Positions 47,323-56,164 of a stretch of DNA of 64,000 nt are shown piece after piece (positions within the stretch are counted from its first letter, which is position 1; every line of letters begins with the position of its first letter). A model generated the notes under the pieces. It saw only the letters and a program-made list of their open reading frames with translations, made no database searches and was not told the origin of the DNA. A program made the position numbers and the translations under genes. The stretch lies in assembly GCA_018971525.1 (NCBI GenBank), contig JAGXAR010000014.1, forward strand, positions 1 to 64,000. The letters run 5' to 3'. The DNA comes from Nitrospirota bacterium (lineage in GTDB: Bacteria; Nitrospirota; Nitrospiria; Nitrospirales; Nitrospiraceae).

Positions 47323-49929
47323 CTAATCTTTCCGAATCTCGCGCTCCGCCTGAAGCCAATCCTGAACCGCATGGCCATCGCGGCGGCCGTGCTGCTCATA
47401 AAGCTCATAGGCTCGCTCGGCGGTCTGCGGGGTCTCACCGACGGTTTTCTTGCCCAACAGCGGCGCGTCAGTGGGATCGAACACCCGATACGCAAGCAGT
47501 TTCACGCGGTCATTCACAAGGAACCATACTAGGGAGTAACCCCACACCATGGCTGCCCAGCCCCAGCCAATAGGCGGCATAAACAACCCATACACCGCCA
47601 CCAGCGTCGCCACGATTTGCGTGCCGAACACCGCGACCAGCAGAATCCGCGCGGGCCGAATGGACCAGAACGGGCCGCGCGTGCGGGTGATGAAAATTTT
47701 GAAATGTCCCGCTACCGACAGTTTTAAATACATCAGCGTCTGGATGAGCGCGCGGTCGAGATGAAAGACACGCTCACCGAGATAAAACAGGCCGAATGAG
47801 TCCATCACCCCGATGACGCTCACCACTGTGGCGACCCCCAGCCGCATATTCCATGCCTCGGGCATGTCCTTGTAATGCACGTTGTCATAGGCAATGGACA
47901 GGATGGCGCCGTCGTTGAGCAACGCCAGCATCACGATCATCACCGCCGTCAGTGGATAAAAGTTAAAAATCAGGATCGCCAGCGTCATGAACATCAGCAC
48001 GCCCAGCGTCTCCGCGATGCGGTAGATCGCGTAACTGGTCATCCGCTGAAAAATTCTCCGGTTCTCCTTGATCGCGTCAATGATCACCGACAGCCCAGGT
48101 GTCAACAGCACGATGGACGCCGCCGCGCGGGCCGCGTCTGTCGCGCCCGACACGGCGATGCCGCAGTCAGCCTTCTTCAGCGCGGGAGCATCGTTCACTC
48201 CGTCGCCCGTCATGCCGACGATGTGGCCGCGTTGCTGCAGGACATCCACGATGTGAAACTTGTGTTCGGGGAACACCTGGGCGAATCCATCCGCTTTCTC
48301 GATGGACTCCGCTAACTGCCCCGTCTCGTGATGCTTGGTGTCGCCGAAACCGCTGGCATCGAGGATATTGGTACCCAACCCCAATTCCCCGGCTGTTTCG
48401 CGCGCAATGGCGAGTGCATCGCCGGTCACCATCTTGACCTTTACGCCCATCTGGCGGGCGGTCGCGATGGTTGCCTTGGCCTGCTCGCGCGGCGGATCGA
48501 ACAAGGGCAACACGCCAACGAACTGCCACGGGCCTTCTCCCTCGGCGCGGGCCACGCCCAACGAGCGGAAGCCGCGCGCCGCGAACTCGTTGACCGCCTG
48601 CTCGACAGTGGGCTTGACCTGTTCCGCATTGGCCGACAACTCCAAGATCACCTGCGGCGCGCCCTTCGTCACCTTGAACTCCTTTCCGTCCGTGCCCCTG
48701 ACGGTGGCCTCGGTACGTTTATGCACCGGGTCGAACGGCTGGAAATGCACCATCTGGTAGCCTTTCAAGGCCTGCTCGTTTTTCAGGCCTCCCAGCACGG
48801 CGAGGTCGATGGTGTCCTTATTCTCCGCACGCGATGCCAGCGCGGCATTGAGGATGACCTGCTCGGCAGGGATATTGTTCACGCTGAAGGGATCGCCCAG
48901 CGTCAGCTTATTCTGGGTCAGGGTGCCGGTCTTGTCCGCGCACAGCACGTCCACGCCAGCCAATTCCTCGATGGCCGCCAACCGGGTCACAATCGCCTCT
49001 TTTTGGGCCAGCAGACGCGCGCCCACTGCCATGGTCACCGACAAGACCGTCGGCATCGCCACGGGAATCGCGGCCACGGTTAGCACCAGGGCAAACTGCA
49101 ACGTGGTGAGCATCGGGTCGCCGCGGAAGAGCGCAACGCCCAGAATCAACACCACAAGGGTCACGGCGAGGATGATCAAATAGTTGCCAATCTTCAGCAC
49201 CGCGCGTTGGAAATGGCTGACGGTGTGCGCCTCCTGCACCAGTTGCGCCGTCTTGCCGAAGTAGGTGTTCACACCCGTGGCATACACCATCGCGCCGATT
49301 TCACCCTGACGAATGATCGATCCCGAGAACACCGGATCGCCAGATTTTCGCTCGGCGGGTAACGACTCTCCCGTCAGCGCGGACTGATCCACTTCGATCG
49401 GGTCACCCTCCAGCAAGCGTGCATCCGCCGGCACGATGTCGCCCAGGCGCACGCGGATGACGTCGCCCGGCACCAATTCCCGCGCCGCCGGGGTGATCCA
49501 CTTCCCATCACGTTTCACCCGGGCCGTGATCGCCAGTTTGGCCTTCAGCGCGGCGATAGCATTGCCCGCCTGGTGTTCTTCCCAAAATCCGACCACGGCG
49601 TTGGCCAGCAGTAGAAGGAGGATGATGGCAAAGTCCGGCCAATGCCGGGCGACCGCCGACAGAATCATGGCCGCTTCGATCATCCACGGGATGGGGCCCC
49701 AAAAATAGCTGAGGAATTTCAGAAATAGATTCGTCTTCTTTTCGGTAAGTTCATTCGGCCCATATTGGGTCAGCCGCTTCTGCGCCTCGGCTTGGGTGAG
49801 GCCTTCCGGCGACGACTCCAACTTTTTCTCCACCTCTGCCAGGGGCAGGGATTTCAGATCACCCTTGGGATCTGGCTTGGACCCCGACTTCGATTCGGGA
49901 GCCTTGGACTGGTGTGTGTTGGGTTCCAT
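47323..49929 (-). CDS. Plasma-membrane H+-ATPase (P3A type) with C-terminal DUF2934 tail
   Basis: About 868 residues. The actuator domain has the catalytic LTGESLPAE, the phosphorylation site is ADKTGTLTQNKL, and the hinge is VGMTGDGVNDAPALKKAD. Ten hydrophobic helices and the M8-M10 region match fungal/plant-type proton pumps. An N-terminal ~45-residue hydrophilic stretch precedes ESSPEGLTQAEAQKRLTQYG. Unusually, the last ~40 residues (AERAYELYEQHGRRDGHAV then DWLQAEREI) form a DUF2934 unit. Proton pumps of this class often carry C-terminal autoinhibitory tails, so a regulatory role is plausible but unproven. It would export protons using ATP. Located between the fba remnant and ppk2. Confidence 0.93.
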   Translation of the reverse strand: MEPNTHQSKAPESKSGSKPDPKGDLKSLPLAEVEKKLESSPEGLTQAEAQKRLTQYGPNELTEKKTNLFLKFLSYFWGPIPWMIEAAMILSAVARHWPDFAIILLLLLANAVVGFWEEHQAGNAIAALKAKLAITARVKRDGKWITPAARELVPGDVIRVRLGDIVPADARLLEGDPIEVDQSALTGESLPAERKSGDPVFSGSIIRQGEIGAMVYATGVNTYFGKTAQLVQEAHTVSHFQRAVLKIGNYLIILAVTLVVLILGVALFRGDPMLTTLQFALVLTVAAIPVAMPTVLSVTMAVGARLLAQKEAIVTRLAAIEELAGVDVLCADKTGTLTQNKLTLGDPFSVNNIPAEQVILNAALASRAENKDTIDLAVLGGLKNEQALKGYQMVHFQPFDPVHKRTEATVRGTDGKEFKVTKGAPQVILELSANAEQVKPTVEQAVNEFAARGFRSLGVARAEGEGPWQFVGVLPLFDPPREQAKATIATARQMGVKVKMVTGDALAIARETAGELGLGTNILDASGFGDTKHHETGQLAESIEKADGFAQVFPEHKFHIVDVLQQRGHIVGMTGDGVNDAPALKKADCGIAVSGATDAARAAASIVLLTPGLSVIIDAIKENRRIFQRMTSYAIYRIAETLGVLMFMTLAILIFNFYPLTAVMIVMLALLNDGAILSIAYDNVHYKDMPEAWNMRLGVATVVSVIGVMDSFGLFYLGERVFHLDRALIQTLMYLKLSVAGHFKIFITRTRGPFWSIRPARILLVAVFGTQIVATLVAVYGLFMPPIGWGWAAMVWGYSLVWFLVNDRVKLLAYRVFDPTDAPLLGKKTVGETPQTAERAYELYEQHGRRDGHAVQDWLQAEREIRKD

Positions 49930-49995
49930 AATGGCTATTCTCTTGTCTTTTTTATGCCGCAGATTTCGTGAGTTGCGGAATACTTGTTGTCATGC

Positions 49996-50226
49996 TCATG
50001 TCCGTTCCATCGCGGCATTGTATTCGATGCGGCGCGCAGCTCGTTGGCATCTGACTCGATAATACAAAGCGTGCAGTGCCGCCCACATGTGGGCCTCCTC
50101 GGCCTGGGGAATCCCCAACCCGGCAAATCGTGTATTGCAGGTTGAATTACTTTCATCCATCGCCAGCAGGCCCTCGTCATCGGCGACCAGCGTCCTTGAA
50201 GTGTCGATAAGCGCGGGCCCTTTCAT
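49996..50226 (-). pseudogene. Class I fructose-bisphosphate aldolase remnant, internal in-frame deletion
   Basis: A 76-codon ORF. Residues ~6-45 (ALIDTSRTLVADDEGLLAMD, then ESNSTCNTRFAGLGIPQ) match the N-terminus of class I fructose-bisphosphate aldolases. Residues ~50-76 (ALHALYYRVRCQRAARRIEY, then NAAMERT) match the C-terminal helix of the same enzyme. Some 250 residues in between are absent, including the Schiff-base Lys, so it cannot work as an aldolase. The frame is continuous across the junction. The start overlaps the xfp stop as ATGA, so translational coupling is preserved. Confidence 0.75.
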
Positions 50227-52592
50227 TTGGAGTTGACCCATTTCCAGTTCCGGATTTCCGGCAGATCCTGGCCGTGCTTGTCGATGTACTGCTTATGCTC
50301 GATCAACTTGTCCTTCAGCTGTTGCTTCAGGTAAACGCCCTTGTCTCCGGTCTGTGGCAGGCGGTCGATGGTGTCCATCACGAGGTGGAAGCGGTCCAGA
50401 TCGTTCAGCACCGTCATGTCGAAGGGCGTGGTGATAGTGCCCTCTTCCTTGTAGCCTCGAACGTGGATGTTGTCGTGGTTGGTACGGCGATAGGTCAGCC
50501 GGTGGATCAACCACGGGTAGGCATGGAAGGCAAAGATCACCGGCTTGTCCTTGGTGAAGAGCTCATCGAAATCCATGTCGCTTAACCCATGCGGGTGCTC
50601 GGTTGGCGGCTGCAGCTTCATCAGGTCGACGACGTTGACCACCCGGATTTTCAGGTCGGGCAGGTGTTCGCGCAGGATGGAGACGGCGGCCAGCGCCTCC
50701 AGTGTGGGTACGTCGCCACAACAGGCCATGACCACGTCGGGCGCAACAGCCTGGTCGTTGCTGGCCCACTGCCAAATGCCGATGCCCTCGCTGCAGTGCT
50801 TGACGGCGGCATCCATCGTCAGCCATTGCGGCGCCGGGTGCTTGCCCGCGACCACGACGTTGACGTAATGGCGGCTGCGCAGACAATGGTCCATCACCGA
50901 CAACAGGCAGTTGGCATCCGGCGGAAAGTACACACGCACAACCTCGGCCTTCTTGTTGACGACCTGGTCGATGAAACCGGGATCCTGGTGTGTGAAGCCG
51001 TTGTGATCCTGGCGCCAGACATGCGAGGCCAGCAGGTAGTTGAGCGAGGCGATCTTCCGCCGCCACGGCAGGTGTGACGTCACCTTCAGCCACTTGGCGT
51101 GCTGGTTGAACATCGAATCGATGATGTGGATGAATGCTTCGTAACAGTTGAAGAGTCCATGCCGTCCGGTGAGCAGGTAGCCCTCGAGCCACCCCTCGCA
51201 TTGGTGCTCGCTGAGCATTTCCATCACACGCCCGGCTGGCGCGAGCCATTCGTCGTTCGGCAGGGTCGCGGCATCCCATTGGCGTTGGGTCACGTCAAAG
51301 AGAGCTTCCAGTCCGTTCGAGAGCGTCTCGTCAGGGCCAAAGACCCGGAAATTCCGTTGCTCACTGTTCAGCTTCATCACATCGCGCAGGAAACGCCCGA
51401 GCACATGCGTGTCGCCGATGCCGTGCACTCCCGGCGACGGCACGTCGACCGCGTAGCCGCGGAAATCCGGCATCCGCAGGTCGCGGAGCAGCATGCCGCC
51501 GTTGGCGTGGAGATTCGCGCCCATGCGCCGTGCGCCCTTGGGCGCAAGTTCGGCCAGTTCCGGTTTCAAGCGACCCTGCTTGTCGAAGAGTTCCTCCGGC
51601 CGGTAGCTCCTCAGCCAGTCTTCCAGCAGCGTGAGGTGTTCGGGATGGGTGGCCGGGTCTGAGAGCGGCACCTGGTGCGCTCGGAACGTGCCCTCCACTT
51701 GTAGGCCATCGACCATCTTCGGTCCCGTCCAGCCCTTGGGTGAATTGAGGACGATCATCGGCCATCGCGGACGTGTCAGGTCGTGGTGGACCCGTGCGTT
51801 CTGCTGGATTTTCTTGATCTGCTCCACCGCCGTGTCGAGCGTCGCGGCCATGGCCTCATGCATCAACCCTGGCTCGTGACCCTCGACGAAGTACGGCGTC
51901 CACCCGCAGCCGCGGAGAAATTGGTCCAATTCCTCGCGTGTGATACGCGCGAGGATAGTCGGGTTGGAAATCTTGTAGCCATTGAGATGCAGGATCGGCA
52001 GCACTGCGCCGTCGGTGGCCGGATTGAGAAACTTGTTGGAATGCCACGCCGTGGCCAGCGGCCCGGTTTCGGCCTCGCCGTCGCCGACGACGCAGGCGAC
52101 GACGAGATCGGGATTGTCGAACACCGCCCCGAACGAATGGCTGAGGGAGTAGCCTAACTCGCCGCCCTCGTGGATCGAGCCAGGGCACTCCGGCGATGCG
52201 TGGCTGGGAATCCCTCCGGGAAACGAGAACTGCTTGAACAGTTTCTGCAGCCCGGACTCGTCCTGGTTGATATTGGGATAGATCTCGCTGTACGTGCCCT
52301 CGAGATACGTGTTGACCACCACCGCCGGGCCTCCGTGGCCTGGGCCGGAGACGTAAATCATGTCGAGGTCGTATTTTTTGATGACCCGGTTCAAGTGGAC
52401 GTAGATGAAGTTCTGTCCGGGAGTTGTGCCCCAGTGTCCCAGCAGCATCTGCTTCACATCCGCGAGCGTCAGCGGCCGCTTCAGCAGCGGGTTATCGTAT
52501 AGATAAATCTGACCGACTGACAGATAGTTGGCGGCGCGCCAATAGGCGTCCATCTTGTGGAGCAGTTCCAGTGAAAGAGTTTGTGTCTTCAT
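50223..52592 (-). CDS. xfp: Phosphoketolase (Xfp/Xpk)
   Basis: About 789 residues, the normal length. It has [20 protein letters not shown], the ThDP-binding [36 protein letters not shown], and the C-terminal [17 protein letters not shown]. It cleaves xylulose-5-phosphate and/or fructose-6-phosphate with phosphate to acetyl phosphate plus a triose or tetrose phosphate. The usual downstream enzyme, acetate kinase, survives only as a remnant immediately upstream, so acetyl phosphate would need another outlet such as a phosphotransacetylase. It lies in the middle of the island between two gene remnants. Confidence 0.95.
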   Translation of the reverse strand: MKTQTLSLELLHKMDAYWRAANYLSVGQIYLYDNPLLKRPLTLADVKQMLLGHWGTTPGQNFIYVHLNRVIKKYDLDMIYVSGPGHGGPAVVVNTYLEGTYSEIYPNINQDESGLQKLFKQFSFPGGIPSHASPECPGSIHEGGELGYSLSHSFGAVFDNPDLVVACVVGDGEAETGPLATAWHSNKFLNPATDGAVLPILHLNGYKISNPTILARITREELDQFLRGCGWTPYFVEGHEPGLMHEAMAATLDTAVEQIKKIQQNARVHHDLTRPRWPMIVLNSPKGWTGPKMVDGLQVEGTFRAHQVPLSDPATHPEHLTLLEDWLRSYRPEELFDKQGRLKPELAELAPKGARRMGANLHANGGMLLRDLRMPDFRGYAVDVPSPGVHGIGDTHVLGRFLRDVMKLNSEQRNFRVFGPDETLSNGLEALFDVTQRQWDAATLPNDEWLAPAGRVMEMLSEHQCEGWLEGYLLTGRHGLFNCYEAFIHIIDSMFNQHAKWLKVTSHLPWRRKIASLNYLLASHVWRQDHNGFTHQDPGFIDQVVNKKAEVVRVYFPPDANCLLSVMDHCLRSRHYVNVVVAGKHPAPQWLTMDAAVKHCSEGIGIWQWASNDQAVAPDVVMACCGDVPTLEALAAVSILREHLPDLKIRVVNVVDLMKLQPPTEHPHGLSDMDFDELFTKDKPVIFAFHAYPWLIHRLTYRRTNHDNIHVRGYKEEGTITTPFDMTVLNDLDRFHLVMDTIDRLPQTGDKGVYLKQQLKDKLIEHKQYIDKHGQDLPEIRNWKWVNSK

Positions 52593-52611
52593 GGTTTAAT
52601 TCTCTTTTTTT

Positions 52612-52815
52612 TCAGGCAAGGTCGAGAACGCGGCAAGGCGTCTTGGCTATCATGCGTCCTTCATCCGTTCAAATGGCGCGGACAACCCGGCCGGCCTTAG
52701 CGGATATCACGCCATCCGGAATCCGGCGGAGCGAGGCACCAGTCTCGAACAGCGCGAACCTGATGCTCGACGAGCCGCCATTGATTGTCAGGATGCGTGA
52801 GCTAGCCGGTTTCAT
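52612..52815 (-). pseudogene. Acetate kinase remnant, internal deletion plus stop codon
   Basis: From ATG 52815 the frame gives SSRILTINGGSSSIRFALFE, the phosphate-loop N-terminus of AckA (N-x-GSSS-K/R-F). It then passes at about residue 33 directly into GVISAKAGRVVRAI, a TGA (at 52669-52671), then TDEGRMIAKTPCRVL. The latter matches the C-terminal end of acetate kinase (VRVIRTDEE-MIA). About 330 residues are missing. The TGA sits where CGA (Arg) would be expected, a single C-to-T change. The start overlaps the HAD gene end by 14 bases, and xfp starts 19 bases downstream. Confidence 0.7.
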
Positions 52816-53449
52816 AGATGACTCCTTCGTCATTCTGCAATCCCAGCGAAGCCAGTTTCGCGCACGTGGGACTGTAATCCGTGTGAAGGATGCTTCGAAT
52901 CCCCAACCCTTCCGCGACCTGGACGAACATCGGGGTATTGTCGATATAGACCACCTGCCGGGCCGGCGCCTGGGAGATGTCCAGCGCAAGCCGAAAGATG
53001 TCCGCGTCGGGCTTGCGAAGGTGGACGAAGCATGAGGAAATAAACGCATCCACAAACCCGTCCAGCTTGAACGTGCGGATCCGATAGGGATTCAGCTCGC
53101 GCCCTTCGTTGCTGACCACGGCAATCTTCAGCCCGTGCCGGACCTTGAGCTGAGCAACCAGCTCGATCATCTCGGGATATGGGTTCGATTGGGTGAACAT
53201 AAAGCGCCGAAACCGAGCTCGGGTGAACGGTCGCTTTTGGTAAAAGATCACCCGGCCTAAATATTCTTCCTGCGTGAGCTTCCCCTGCTCGTAGGTAGCG
53301 AAGTTCAGCCGATGCCGATCTTCCATCTCGGCCCACCCCAGCTTGAAGTGCGCCGCCGCCCGTTTGCGGGCATGATGATCCCACCCGTTGGTGAGCAGGA
53401 CACCGCCGATGTCGAGGAACAGGCAGGTGACCGCCGTCGCTTTCTTCAT
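52802..53449 (-). CDS. HAD-superfamily hydrolase (subfamily IA)
   Basis: About 215 residues. HAD motif I is FLDIGGVLLTNGW (nucleophile Asp; the second Asp is replaced by Gly, as in several IA members), motif II is VVSNEGREL, motif III Lys is in HLRKPDADIF, and motif IV is YIDNTPMFV. A helical cap lies between residues ~20 and 90. It should hydrolyse a sugar phosphate or similar. Its place directly before ackA and xfp remnants/genes suggests a phosphosugar, but the substrate is not readable. The start at 53449 (MKKATAV) is chosen by the first strand. Confidence 0.85.
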   Translation of the reverse strand: MKKATAVTCLFLDIGGVLLTNGWDHHARKRAAAHFKLGWAEMEDRHRLNFATYEQGKLTQEEYLGRVIFYQKRPFTRARFRRFMFTQSNPYPEMIELVAQLKVRHGLKIAVVSNEGRELNPYRIRTFKLDGFVDAFISSCFVHLRKPDADIFRLALDISQAPARQVVYIDNTPMFVQVAEGLGIRSILHTDYSPTCAKLASLGLQNDEGVIYETG

Positions 53450-53620
53450 CGTCTTTTCCTTCGTCGATCGGATCATCGCAGCAACAGGATTCGTGCGTCT
53501 TCTAGTGAGACTGCAACGCTGTCGCAGTACGGGATCACTCTTATAGCCCTCTTAGTGGGCGGGCCGCAGACACAGGCTCGTTGTACAGGTAGTAGGCAGA
53601 CGCGCCGGACAAGGGCTCTC

Positions 53621-53842
53621 CTATTTCCTATCCGCGCTTGATAGTGGCTGTTGTGGTTGGCTGCGCGGCAACCAAGACAAGTCCTCAGTCATCACATAGT
53701 TCACAATGGCCACCAGCATCAACAACATGCCGACCCAGAAATACCAGTGGTGATGTACCCGTCTCCAATAAGGGCTGCGAGGATGACTCTCCCCTCGATC
53801 CTGCCCTCCGTGATGCTGGTGACCGTGCGTAGTCTTATTCAT
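53621..53842 (-). CDS. Small His-rich single-span membrane protein
   Basis: About 73 residues. The N-terminal half is His-rich and charged (MNKTTHGHQHHGGQDRGESH, then VHHHWY). One transmembrane helix follows (FWVGMLLMLVAIVNYVM), then a short tail. No family is recognised. The His cluster could bind a metal. It sits between glgX and the HAD gene on the same strand. The interval 53450-53620 holds nothing. Confidence 0.5.
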   Translation of the reverse strand: MNKTTHGHQHHGGQDRGESHPRSPYWRRVHHHWYFWVGMLLMLVAIVNYVMTEDLSWLPRSQPQQPLSSADRK

Positions 53843-53875
53843 TGAATTCCTTCCTGCTCGAACCATCTGCTTTGA

Positions 53876-56125
53876 CTATGTAGGCGGGCGCGCCACGAGA
53901 ATGACGCTGGACCGCGGGTGTAGGTGGTACGCCTGCGAATGATCCAAGAGCAGTTCATCGCCCGCATCAAACAAGTCTTCTGGCGCTTCGTAAGATGTGT
54001 CCACTGCGAGATGCCACCGGGTGCCTGGTGGCTCGGTTGGCAGGTGAAAGGTGACCGCCTCAGCCACGGCATTGAACATCAGATACAAAGCCCTGTGCTC
54101 ATCCTCCGTAATCAGACAGGCAAGCTGCTTTTCTTGCGGCTCAGTCCAGTGGGGCAAGTCCCCGCGCGGACTGAACCAATGGATCTCGGCGTCCGTGTAG
54201 AATTGCTCGGTACTCAGCATCGGATGGGCACGACGAAAGGCGATCATGCCACGGGTGAAGCGGTACATCTCCTGGTGCTCCTCCAGGTGACTCCAGTCAC
54301 ACCAGCTGGTCTCGTTGTCCTGGCAGTAGGCATTATTATTGCCGCGTTGCGTGCGCCGGAATTCGTCGCCGCCCAATAGCATCGGCACGCCGCGTGAGAC
54401 GAAGAGGGTCAACAGGAAATTCTTGATCTGGCGTTTCCTGATAGACTCGATCCAGCCATCCGCTGTCTCACCTTCCGCGCCGTAATTCTCGCTGAAATTC
54501 TCGCTCGTCCCGTCGTGGTTGTTCTGTCCGTTGGGTTCATTGTGCTTCTGTCGATAGCTCACGAGATCCTGCAACGTGAAGCCATCGTGACAGGTGACGA
54601 AATTGATGCTGCTCTCGGGGCCTTTGCCGGACTTGGAATAAATGTCGGCACTGCCGCAGATACGTTGGGCGAATAGACCAAGAAATCCATCGTCGCCGCG
54701 CCAGAACCGTCGAACGTCATCACGATACTGACCGTTCCACTCCGCCCAGCGGCGCTCGGAGAAGCTCCCGACCTCATAGGCGCCGGCAGCATCCCACGCC
54801 TCGGCAATGATCTTCACATCCCTCAAGATCGGATCCTCGGCGATCCGCTCGAGCAGCGGGGGATTGGCCAGCACGTTGCCGGAACGGCCCCGACCGAGCA
54901 CCGCGGCCAGGTCAAAACGGAATCCATCGACATGCATCTCCACCACCCAGTAGCGCAGCGCGGTCAGAATATATTCCCGCACCACGGGATGGTTGGCATT
55001 CATGGTGTTGCCGGTGCCCGTGTAGTCTCTATAGGAGCGTTTATCGTCCGCCAGCATATAAAAGATCGTGTTATCGATGCCGCGGAAGCACAGCGTCGGC
55101 CCCAGTTCGTTTCCCTCGGCCGTGTGATTGAAGACCACGTCGAGGATCACTTCGATGCCGGCGTCATGGAAGGCCTGGACCATTTCCTTGAACTCCAAGG
55201 TCTGCTGACCCATCCCTCCCGAACTGCTATAGGAGGCTTTTGGCGCACAGAAAGCAACGGGATCATAGCCCCAGTAATTCCCGAGTGCCTGACCTGTCTG
55301 CGGATTGGAGCAGAGCGTCTGGTGTTCGTTGAATTCCTGCACGGGCATCAGTTCCACAGCCGTCACGCCCAGCTCTTTGAAATAGGAGATCTTTTCCATG
55401 AGGCCTCGGTACGTGCCGGGATGCTCCACGCGGGAACTCGGATGGATCGTGAAGCCACGCACGTGTGTTTCGTAAATCACCGTTGCCGACCAGGGATGTT
55501 TGGGAGGACGGTCCTCATGCCAGTGAAAATGCTCCTGGGTGAACACGCATTTTGGCATGGCGCCTGCATTATCGACTGTCGAAGGTACCGAGTCTCCTTC
55601 TGGGACAGACGGATCGTCCCCCCGAGCCGGGCCGAACTCCCAGGCGGGCAATCTCGAGATCGCCGTGGCGAAGGGGTCCAGGAGCAGCTTGTTGAAATTG
55701 AAGCGATGGCCTTCCTTGGGTTCATACGGACCGTCCACGCGATGGGCATAGAGTTGGCCAGGACGAATTCCCTCAACCCAGACGTGCCACACGTCACCAG
55801 TGCGGTTGTGTGCGGGATTCAGCTCAATCACCCTGGCGGCCGTGGCATCGTCTGGGTGATCGAACAACTCCAACCGAACGCGGCTGGCGTGCCGGCTGAA
55901 GAACGCAAAGTTCACTCCTGCGCCACGTGCATAGGCGCCCAGAGGCAACGGCACCCCCACGCGAACATCTGTTCGCTCCGATACTGCTGCCACATACTCA
56001 TGCAGCGGGCGTTCGGACGTTATTTGACTTATGGCCGCGCGCGACTTTTTTGCAGCCTGGCCTGATACGGACCGCATCCGGCCTGTCGGCTGGCGCATTC
56101 TTTTCGATCCTTTCGACTCTTTCAT
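53876..56125 (-). CDS. glgX: Glycogen debranching enzyme (GlgX/TreX type)
   Basis: About 749 residues. An N-terminal CBM48-like domain (FAFFSRHASRVRLELFD, DVWHVWVEGIRPGQLYAHR) is followed by the GH13 barrel. Its catalytic residues are the nucleophile in VDGFRFDLAAVLG, the acid in IIAEAWDAAG, and the stabilising Asp in FVTCHDGFTL. It hydrolyses alpha-1,6 branches of limit dextrins left by the phosphorylase. The first ~45 residues are basic and low in homology, so a start downstream (for instance at MRQPTG) is possible. It follows glgP by 39 bases, in the same direction. Confidence 0.94.
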   Translation of the reverse strand: MKESKGSKRMRQPTGRMRSVSGQAAKKSRAAISQITSERPLHEYVAAVSERTDVRVGVPLPLGAYARGAGVNFAFFSRHASRVRLELFDHPDDATAARVIELNPAHNRTGDVWHVWVEGIRPGQLYAHRVDGPYEPKEGHRFNFNKLLLDPFATAISRLPAWEFGPARGDDPSVPEGDSVPSTVDNAGAMPKCVFTQEHFHWHEDRPPKHPWSATVIYETHVRGFTIHPSSRVEHPGTYRGLMEKISYFKELGVTAVELMPVQEFNEHQTLCSNPQTGQALGNYWGYDPVAFCAPKASYSSSGGMGQQTLEFKEMVQAFHDAGIEVILDVVFNHTAEGNELGPTLCFRGIDNTIFYMLADDKRSYRDYTGTGNTMNANHPVVREYILTALRYWVVEMHVDGFRFDLAAVLGRGRSGNVLANPPLLERIAEDPILRDVKIIAEAWDAAGAYEVGSFSERRWAEWNGQYRDDVRRFWRGDDGFLGLFAQRICGSADIYSKSGKGPESSINFVTCHDGFTLQDLVSYRQKHNEPNGQNNHDGTSENFSENYGAEGETADGWIESIRKRQIKNFLLTLFVSRGVPMLLGGDEFRRTQRGNNNAYCQDNETSWCDWSHLEEHQEMYRFTRGMIAFRRAHPMLSTEQFYTDAEIHWFSPRGDLPHWTEPQEKQLACLITEDEHRALYLMFNAVAEAVTFHLPTEPPGTRWHLAVDTSYEAPEDLFDAGDELLLDHSQAYHLHPRSSVILVARPPT

Positions 56126-56164
56126 ACGTTGGCTTCTGTCGTCCTTCTGCCGTTCGTGGTTGAT

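Noticed and set aside
54932-56065. A 377-codon plus-strand ORF opposite glgX
   Set aside because: Antisense shadow of the debranching enzyme, with no domain.
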